NCBI GenBank assembly: GCA_003973375.1
Contig: QNYL01000205.1
Location: 1-9,511, forward strand
Reading direction: 5' to 3'
Source: Flavobacteriia bacterium
Lineage (GTDB): Bacteria; Bacteroidota; Bacteroidia; Flavobacteriales; Flavobacteriaceae
DNA length: 9,511 nt
The translations under genes were made by a program, and so were the position numbers. Under the pieces are notes generated by a model. It ran no database searches and had not been told where the DNA came from. It saw only the letters and a list, made by a program, of their open reading frames with translations. Positions 1-5,620 of the stretch are shown here, in pieces (within the stretch, counting starts at the first letter, position 1; the number at the start of each line of letters is the position of its first letter).

Positions 1-170
1 TTTGTGTCTATTGTGATCTCAAAACTGCCCTTCTTTAAATTCATTTCGGCAGGTTCGGGAATAATCGATATTTCGTCTTTTGTAAAGTCCTTTTGTACCG
101 GTGAAGTACAGGAAATCCAAAATGTTATTGAAAAAATCACTAATAGTAATAAACTTTTACTTTTCATCAT
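1..170 (-). CDS. GH20-like beta-N-acetylhexosaminidase lipoprotein, N-terminal fragment (runs off left edge)
   Basis: Only the first 56 codons are present; the frame stays open to the window edge. The start is an ATGATG pair whose first ATG overlaps the stop of the upstream GH92 gene (ATGA, 167-170), so translation is probably coupled to it; the second ATG (165-167) is equally possible. The protein begins with a basic, hydrophobic signal sequence ending in W-I-S-C, giving a lipoprotein cysteine at residue 21. After a short linker comes ISIIPEPAEMNLKKGSF (residues 34-50), which resembles the opening beta-strand of the GH20b domain that precedes the catalytic barrel in Bacteroidota beta-hexosaminidases. 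Family members remove terminal GlcNAc or GalNAc, which fits the mannosidase and Man-GlcNAc phosphorylase neighbours. The catalytic D-E pair lies outside the window, so the family call rests on the N-terminus and context only. GH89-type or other enzymes with the same N-terminal domain remain possible. Confidence 0.62.
   Translation of the reverse strand, partial: MMKSKSLLLLVIFSITFWISCTSPVQKDFTKDEISIIPEPAEMNLKKGSFEITIDT
167..170 (-). other. ATGA stop/start overlap linking GH92 and GH20-like genes
   Basis: On the minus strand the GH92 stop TGA (169-167) overlaps the first ATG (170-168) of the next gene. A second in-frame ATG follows immediately. This arrangement usually means translational coupling, and it decides the likely start of the truncated GH20-like gene. 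Confidence 0.8.
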
Positions 171-2422
171 TTATATATTTTACTTGACAAATAATTATTA
201 TCAGAACCCGTAAGTTCCTTGTTAGGTTGAGGCCCCATCTCAAAGATGAGTTTTCCTCCGGCCATTATTTCTGAATGCTTTAAATAGGTTCTGTTCAGAC
301 CTCTGCCATTCAGTTCAATGGATTGAATATATTTATTTTCTTTTGAATTATTTTTTGCTTCGACGGTAAAGGTTTTTCCATTTTCCAGATGTAGAATTGC
401 TTTATTAAAATAAGGAGAACCAATATTGTAAATACCCTGAGCCGGATTTTCCGGATAAAAACCTAAACTACTAAAAACATACCACGATGACATTTGTCCG
501 CAATCTTCATTACCACAATGCCCGTCCGGAGTGTTTTTATACTGAGTATCCAGGATCTGACGGATTATTTTTTGTGTTTTCCAGGGCTTCCCAATAAAAT
601 TATACAGATACCCCACATGATGGCTCGGCTCATTACCGTGCGCATATTGTCCGATCATCCCTGTACTGAAAATAGGTAATTTATCCTCCGGTAACGGATC
701 AAAACTGAACATTGAATCTAATTTCTGTTCAAAAGGAACTTTACCTCCAACAGAAGTGATCAGTCCTTCTACATTCTGCGGTACATACCAAAAATATTGC
801 CAGGCATTGCTTTCGCAGAAATAAGGAGTGTACTCTTTGGCAATAAAGTGATCTATAAATTTTCCGTTTTTATATCTCGGCCTCATAAAAGTACTGGCTG
901 AATCATAAACATTCCTCCAGTTCTCCGATCTTTTAAGATAGTAGCGGTAATCCTCTTCCTTACCCAGATCTTTGGCAAACTGTGCAATACACCAGTCATC
1001 ATAAGCGTATTCCAGCGTTTTAGAAACCGACCAGTTCTCGTTTTCCTTATCGATGGGAACATAACCCAGTTTTATGTATTCCGGAATCTGCCTTGATGAA
1101 TCATTGGCACTTTTTACACAAGCCTCATAAGCCAGATCTTTATCAAAACCCTTAACTCCCTTAAAATAAGCATCCACAATTACCGGTACCGCATGGTAAC
1201 CGATCATCATATTGGATTCATTTCCCTGCAGGGACCAGACCGGTAACAAACCGGTTTCTTTATAATGGGCCAGTAATGACTGTATCATATCAGAAAACCT
1301 TTCCTGATGAAGGATGGTGTACAGCGGATGTGCAGCCCTGTAAGTATCCCAGAGGGAAAAGGTATCATATCTGTCAAATCCGTCTGCCTTTTCAATTTTC
1401 CCGTTGGCTCCCTTATAAAAACCCTCTGTATCGCTCAACAAGGTCGGAGCCAGCATACTCTGATACATCATGGTATAGAAAATTGATTTTGCTTCCTTAT
1501 CGGAAGTTTCTATTTCAATTTTTTGCAGTTGTTTCTCCCAGATATCGGAGGCTTCTTTTCGAATCTGATCAAAGCTTTTATCTTTTACTTCAGTCTCAAG
1601 AGATTTTTTTGCTCCTTCAATATTTGAGGTTGACAACCCTGTTTTAATAGTGATCTGCTCCTTATCGGCTGTATTAAACCACAATTTTATCTTGGTATTC
1701 TTACTTTTAACCTGGTTTGTTTTTTGCAAAGTATCATTTGAATAGAGGCTGTATCTCATAAAAGGTTTAGAGAATTTCATCACAAAAAATACCCGCTGAT
1801 CCTTTGCCCAACCTGTCGATTTCCGGTATCCTTCTATCGTTTTCTTATCAACAATCTTAATATAGGTATCTGTTGGCGCATCCCAGTTTAAGGCATAGCC
1901 CAAATCAATTGTAATTGCTGATCGTTTATCTTCAGGAAAAGTATAGCGCTGTACACCGGTTCTTCTGGTTGCAGTAAGTTCAGCCTTGATACCAAAATCC
2001 TGAAGATCAACAGAATAATATCCCGGAGAAGCTTCTTCCTTATCGTGTGAATAACGCGAATAAGGTCTGTATCCGTTTTCTTTGATCTTTTTTGAAGATC
2101 GGCTGTTGGTAGGCATTACCAGAATATCATAAAGATCTCCGGCACCGGTTCCGGTTAAATGCATATGGCTAAATCCACTGATGATCGAATCGGGATAGTA
2201 ATATCCTGCAATTCTGTCCCAGCCTGGAATTCCTATATCAGGGCTAAGTTGCACCATCCCGAAAGGAACAGTTGCCCCCGGGTAAGTATTTCCGGGGCCG
2301 TCGGTTCCTATAAATGGATTTACAAAATCGGTTAGACGGCTTTGGGTATGGTCAATACTTTTCTTTTCACAGCCTGTTAACAGTGCAAATAACAGAACAG
2401 ATATCAAGAATTTACGAACCAT
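167..2422 (-). CDS. GH92 exo-alpha-mannosidase, lipoprotein, full length (751 aa)
   Basis: Family GH92 enzymes are calcium-dependent, inverting exo-alpha-mannosidases that trim N-glycans or mannans. The protein has a lipoprotein signal (L-L-T-G-C, Cys18) and the usual family length. The N-terminal beta-sandwich opens with VNPFIGTDGPGNTYPGATVPFG (34-55), split here as VNPFIGTDG and NTYPGATVPFG. FSHMHLTGTG is at 84-93. The (alpha/alpha)6 catalytic domain carries SLWDTYRAAHPL (356-367), EYAYDDW (471-477), E537 in C-E-S-N-A-W as probable general acid, H595-G-N-E-P-S-H-H, and GNEDCGQMS (637-645) with D640 as probable base. The residue after H595 is Gly; the characterised alpha-1,2-mannosidases I recall have Glu there, so alpha-1,3, alpha-1,6 or another linkage is inferred. 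The sequence around the acid and base motifs differs slightly from the second GH92 copy. It starts 6 bases after the GHL10-like gene and ends overlapping the GH20-like gene. Confidence 0.95.
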   Translation of the reverse strand: MVRKFLISVLLFALLTGCEKKSIDHTQSRLTDFVNPFIGTDGPGNTYPGATVPFGMVQLSPDIGIPGWDRIAGYYYPDSIISGFSHMHLTGTGAGDLYDILVMPTNSRSSKKIKENGYRPYSRYSHDKEEASPGYYSVDLQDFGIKAELTATRRTGVQRYTFPEDKRSAITIDLGYALNWDAPTDTYIKIVDKKTIEGYRKSTGWAKDQRVFFVMKFSKPFMRYSLYSNDTLQKTNQVKSKNTKIKLWFNTADKEQITIKTGLSTSNIEGAKKSLETEVKDKSFDQIRKEASDIWEKQLQKIEIETSDKEAKSIFYTMMYQSMLAPTLLSDTEGFYKGANGKIEKADGFDRYDTFSLWDTYRAAHPLYTILHQERFSDMIQSLLAHYKETGLLPVWSLQGNESNMMIGYHAVPVIVDAYFKGVKGFDKDLAYEACVKSANDSSRQIPEYIKLGYVPIDKENENWSVSKTLEYAYDDWCIAQFAKDLGKEEDYRYYLKRSENWRNVYDSASTFMRPRYKNGKFIDHFIAKEYTPYFCESNAWQYFWYVPQNVEGLITSVGGKVPFEQKLDSMFSFDPLPEDKLPIFSTGMIGQYAHGNEPSHHVGYLYNFIGKPWKTQKIIRQILDTQYKNTPDGHCGNEDCGQMSSWYVFSSLGFYPENPAQGIYNIGSPYFNKAILHLENGKTFTVEAKNNSKENKYIQSIELNGRGLNRTYLKHSEIMAGGKLIFEMGPQPNKELTGSDNNYLSSKIYK

Positions 2423-2428
2423 AAAAAT

Positions 2429-3532
2429 TTATTTCAGGCCTGCTTTGGTCTCTTTAATTGTTTTTAGATATTCCGGGGTCAATGCAGGACCATCAAAGAA
2501 AGTAACTCCAACGGCACCATTGTTCTTTGCATACAGAATTGCTTCTTTTAACTCGGCTCCCGATTTGAAAGAAGGAATATAGATTCCGGTGCTTAATTCG
2601 GTATGCATTCCTTTCAGATCTTTTACCCCCTGGGCTGTGGCAAAACCGATCCAGTCGATCTCTTCATTGTAAAAACCGTGATAGATCATCGGATATACTT
2701 TATCGATATTCCACTTATCCCATCGCTGACGTACCATATGATCGGCCATTTCCGGATAAGGAAAAACAGCTGCTGTAAGTTTTTTTCCATGCTTTTGAAC
2801 AATATCGTAGGCATCATCAACAACTTTTTTAATGGCGTTCAAACGAAACTGTTTCCACTCCATATCAATGGATGTATTATGACTTTTTAAAGGGTTTTTG
2901 TGATGGATCTTTTCAAATTCAGCAATACACACATCACAATAACAGAAATCATATTCCGGTAATTCCACATCCTGTACCAGATTGTATTTGGGCAACAGGC
3001 TAATGGGTAAGAATATATCAGGAAAACGGATATAATCTAAATGAACACTTTCTATACCGTCTATCTTGGCCAGTTCATCTACCAGGTGCAGTACATAGGC
3101 TCTTGATTCTTTTCTTGTCGGACACAACCACTGATAATAATCTACATAAGGCCGTGTATCATAACAGGATTTTCCCTCTTTGCTTACCGCATACCATTCG
3201 GGATGTTGTAAAGCAATGGAATCATATGGCCTGTTCATCGCCATAATCCAAGCATGTACTTTTAATCCTTCTTTTTTAGCTAGGGGAACTAAATGGGCTA
3301 ATACTTTTGGATCTGTATTCGTGTTAATAAGCACTTCATCAATTCCCCCTGCTTTATACTTTTTAAATTCATTGATGTACTCTGCATCAGATTTGTCTTT
3401 CTCAGCTGTAATCCAGGTGCCAAAAGTGAAATTTTCTCTTGCAACGGATGATGTTTCAGATTTTTTTGTAGATGCACATGATGTTACCATAAAAATCAGT
3501 ACAAATAGAACAAAATGATTAATAATTCTCAT
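2429..3532 (-). CDS. GHL10-like (family 10 glycosyl-hydrolase-like) TIM-barrel lipoprotein
   Basis: The 367-residue protein has a signal peptide ending V-T-S-C (Cys19) and should be membrane-anchored outside the cytoplasm. The rest looks like the GHL10/DUF187-type putative glycoside hydrolases. It starts with FGTWIT (37-42), followed by a strand-helix repeat with AGGIDEVLIN (61-70) and GLKVHAWIMAMNRP (89-102). Then come VHLDYIRFPD (163-172), PMIYHGFY (281-288) and a final barrel strand VGVTFFDGPA (341-350). D166 and D172 near the strand-4 position are candidate catalytic or binding acids, but the mechanism and substrate of most of this superfamily are not established. A cysteine cluster, FCYCDVC (196-202), sits in a loop after the D-Y-I-R-F-P-D motif. 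It is 4 bases downstream of the CBM9-like gene and 6 bases upstream of GH92, so it is probably made with the mannoside pathway. An endo- or debranching activity on the same glycan is a guess. Confidence 0.78.
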   Translation of the reverse strand: MRIINHFVLFVLIFMVTSCASTKKSETSSVARENFTFGTWITAEKDKSDAEYINEFKKYKAGGIDEVLINTNTDPKVLAHLVPLAKKEGLKVHAWIMAMNRPYDSIALQHPEWYAVSKEGKSCYDTRPYVDYYQWLCPTRKESRAYVLHLVDELAKIDGIESVHLDYIRFPDIFLPISLLPKYNLVQDVELPEYDFCYCDVCIAEFEKIHHKNPLKSHNTSIDMEWKQFRLNAIKKVVDDAYDIVQKHGKKLTAAVFPYPEMADHMVRQRWDKWNIDKVYPMIYHGFYNEEIDWIGFATAQGVKDLKGMHTELSTGIYIPSFKSGAELKEAILYAKNNGAVGVTFFDGPALTPEYLKTIKETKAGLK

Positions 3533-3536
3533 AATT

Positions 3537-4634
3537 TTATTTTTTTACTGTTAGCTTTCCTTCTTCATTGATGATAATTTCATTACCGGTAAATGGACTT
3601 TTTACAATAATGACAAATCCTTGGCTGTGATTTTCCATTCGGGGTTGGATTAATTTGCCTAGAACGGTAAATTCTTTGGCATTGAGTTTATCAAGAGAAG
3701 TAATCCATTGACTGTGCTTTAAATAATATGACTTTTGTTTTCTATAAAACTCGAAAAGCTTCCATTTTATACGCTCGTCATCCGGAATAGAAAAACTGTC
3801 TTTTTCGCCTATTTTTTTCGATGAAAAATATACATACCCCCACTTTTCAGGTTCATGAATATTAATCACTCCTTGTGGCGACCATACCCAATTATACTCC
3901 GGTAAAAATTTACCATCATTTCCGGTTTTACGTGAATACTTACCGTTATGAATGGTATGATCCCAATTTACCCTAGAAAAATTAACTCTCCAAAATTTAT
4001 CTCTGGGTACTATATTCTCATAATATGATCTTTTATAAACTTCCCAAGGTATTGCCATTTCTACTACCCACCCCTTATCAATATCATTAGGGTTATTAAG
4101 TGTTCCGTTAATTGAAATTGCCGATTTTAGACCTTTTATTTCAAAATCGTTAACCGCATAGTTATCTAATTCTCGGTAAGGTTCGGTTATAAACAAATCC
4201 CATGTGGTATTTAGGGCATTAATTTCCAGTTCATAATAGTCGTGCCCGTTGTTATCAGGTTCAACAAAGACTTCAAAATCATTATTGTGAAAAATAATAG
4301 CATCGTGTTTGGTAATATCTGCCCAAACATGAGGTTCTTCTAATTCTGCTATAATATAGAAGTAGGTGTCATCCCATAACATTTTGGCACGTGTATTATA
4401 TTTTGGTTTTTTCTTACCTTCTATATCAATAAATAATTCTGTCCAGGGTGCCTTTTTCCAGGCTTCTTCGTTTAATTTGCCGTCAATATTTATGACTTTC
4501 GGTGTGTAATAAGCAATATATTTTTTTGGTGAAATATCTGTAACCGTTGATTTTTTTACTTTTTTAAAAGTGCCACAACTAACCAAAAGAATAATTACTA
4601 ATCCGTATAAAAAAAAGTTAAAAAACAATTTCAT
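3537..4634 (-). CDS. CBM9-like carbohydrate-binding lipoprotein
   Basis: The 365-residue protein starts with a hydrophobic signal peptide ending L-L-V-S-C (Cys20), then a lysine-rich linker. Residues about 37-272 match the CBM9-like fold: INIDGKLNEEAWKKAPW (48-64), a classic opening of this family, then AKMLWDDTYFYIIAELEEPHVWA (split across 83-105), NNDFEVFVEPD (117-127), YYELEINALNTTWDL (133-147), GWVVEMAIPWEVY (188-200) and WRVNFSRVNW (215-224). CBM9 domains bind sugar chain ends; here the protein has no recognised catalytic module, so a binding or substrate-presenting role is inferred. Residues about 275-365 form an extra region I cannot assign. The ATG lies 1 base after the GH130 stop, and the GHL10-like gene follows after 4 bases, which suggests the two lipoproteins work as a pair. 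The gene looks more AT-rich than its neighbours (31% G+C over 240 hand-counted bases, against 42% in GH130). Confidence 0.8.
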   Translation of the reverse strand: MKLFFNFFLYGLVIILLVSCGTFKKVKKSTVTDISPKKYIAYYTPKVINIDGKLNEEAWKKAPWTELFIDIEGKKKPKYNTRAKMLWDDTYFYIIAELEEPHVWADITKHDAIIFHNNDFEVFVEPDNNGHDYYELEINALNTTWDLFITEPYRELDNYAVNDFEIKGLKSAISINGTLNNPNDIDKGWVVEMAIPWEVYKRSYYENIVPRDKFWRVNFSRVNWDHTIHNGKYSRKTGNDGKFLPEYNWVWSPQGVINIHEPEKWGYVYFSSKKIGEKDSFSIPDDERIKWKLFEFYRKQKSYYLKHSQWITSLDKLNAKEFTVLGKLIQPRMENHSQGFVIIVKSPFTGNEIIINEEGKLTVKK

Positions 4635-4635
4635 T

Positions 4636-5607
4636 TTATATGCTATTTTTTATTGTGTGCTCTACTATTTCACTAATGTATCCAAAAGCTAACGCCACCA
4701 CGGTATCGGCGGCACCATAATAAATGGCAATTTTATCTTCTTCCAGATCATGCAGTGCTGCACAAGGAAAAACCACATTTTGAACATCTCCGATCATTTC
4801 ATAATCTACAGCAGGACCAAGCAAATAATCACGGGTTCTGTATTTTACAATTTCAGGGTGTTCTTCATCGAGAATTGCTGCGCCCATAGCATATCGGAAA
4901 CCATTACAGGTTGTAATTACCCCGTGATAGATCATCAGCCAGCCTTCATCAACCAGAATAGGTATAGGGCCTGCACCGATCTTTGTACTTTGCCAGCCAC
5001 TTTCCTCAAAAGGTGTAGCTTTCATTACCCTGCGATGCTCTCCCCAGTATTTCATATCCGGACTGTAACTGATAAAGATATCACCAAAAGGAGTGTGACC
5101 GTTATCACTTGGCCGGCTTAGCATGGCGTATCTTCCATTGATCTTTTTTGGAAACAAAACACCGTTTCTATTAAACGGAAGAAAGGCATTTTCACATTGA
5201 TGGAAATCCTTAAAATCGTAGGTATAACCAATTCCAATTGTCGGACCATTATAACCGTTACACCAGGTGATCCAGTAACGATCTTCAATAAAAACCACTC
5301 TCGGATCGTATTTATAATCGGAATCGATCATATCGGTATTTCCGGGCTTCATTTTGATCGGTTCATGTTCGATCTTCCAATCGATACCATTATCACTTTC
5401 ACCTGCAAAGATATTCATCTGAACGGCTTTATTATCGCAACGGAATACTCCGGCAAAACCATCTTTATAAGGTACAACAGCACTGTTAAAAACACTGTTG
5501 GAAGTTGGGATGGCATAACGATCGATGATCGGATTCTTTGAATATCTCCAAAGTATATCATTACATCCTTCGGGTCTGTCTTCCCAGGGCATTTTTTTAA
5601 TATTCAT
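4636..5607 (-). CDS. GH130_2 1,4-beta-mannosyl-N-acetylglucosamine (N-glycan core) phosphorylase
   Basis: The 323-residue protein has no signal peptide, so it should be cytoplasmic. It aligns from memory almost end to end with the GH130_2 mannoside phosphorylases UhgbMP and BT1033. The shared blocks are [17 protein letters not shown] (7-23), [20 protein letters not shown] (33-52), [20 protein letters not shown] (100-119), [14 protein letters not shown] (146-159), [16 protein letters not shown] (163-178), [10 protein letters not shown] (207-216) and IYHGV (226-230). D101 in YDPRV corresponds to the catalytic Asp. R147, R165, K209 and H228 fit the phosphate-binding residues of phosphorylases, arguing against the hydrolytic beta-1,2-mannosidases of the family. 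The expected reaction is Man-beta-1,4-GlcNAc + phosphate giving mannose-1-phosphate + GlcNAc (EC 2.4.1.320), the last step of N-glycan breakdown; beta-1,4-mannooligosaccharides are a possible alternative substrate. It lies 13 bases after the symporter gene and 1 base before the CBM9-like gene. Confidence 0.93.
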   Translation of the reverse strand: MNIKKMPWEDRPEGCNDILWRYSKNPIIDRYAIPTSNSVFNSAVVPYKDGFAGVFRCDNKAVQMNIFAGESDNGIDWKIEHEPIKMKPGNTDMIDSDYKYDPRVVFIEDRYWITWCNGYNGPTIGIGYTYDFKDFHQCENAFLPFNRNGVLFPKKINGRYAMLSRPSDNGHTPFGDIFISYSPDMKYWGEHRRVMKATPFEESGWQSTKIGAGPIPILVDEGWLMIYHGVITTCNGFRYAMGAAILDEEHPEIVKYRTRDYLLGPAVDYEMIGDVQNVVFPCAALHDLEEDKIAIYYGAADTVVALAFGYISEIVEHTIKNSI

Positions 5608-5620
5608 AATTTATATATTT

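Noticed and set aside
184..202. Plus-strand TTGACA followed by A/T-rich sequence, like a sigma-70 promoter
   Set aside because: It lies within the GH92 coding sequence, faces away from all genes, and is not the promoter form used by Bacteroidota.
4..213. Plus-strand open frame of 69 codons at the left edge
   Set aside because: It lies opposite the GH20-like signal peptide and the GH92 C-terminus, has no recognisable domain, and runs against the direction of every other gene.
1276..1647. Plus-strand open frame of 123 codons within GH92
   Set aside because: A shadow of the GH92 coding frame with no family resemblance. The same applies to the plus-strand frames at 494-679, 2603-2890, 3180-3518, 4750-5121, 5197-5541, 7251-7520, 7636-7833 and 8912-9253.
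4636..5607. GH130 protein as a beta-1,2-mannosidase (hydrolase)
   Set aside because: The Arg, Lys and His residues at the expected phosphate-binding places are present, and the sequence matches GH130_2 phosphorylases far better.
5608..5620. A/T-rich spacers before GH130 and before the symporter as internal promoters
   Set aside because: At 13 and 11 bases they are too short for a promoter within the spacer, and no Bacteroidota-type -7/-33 pair was recognised nearby.
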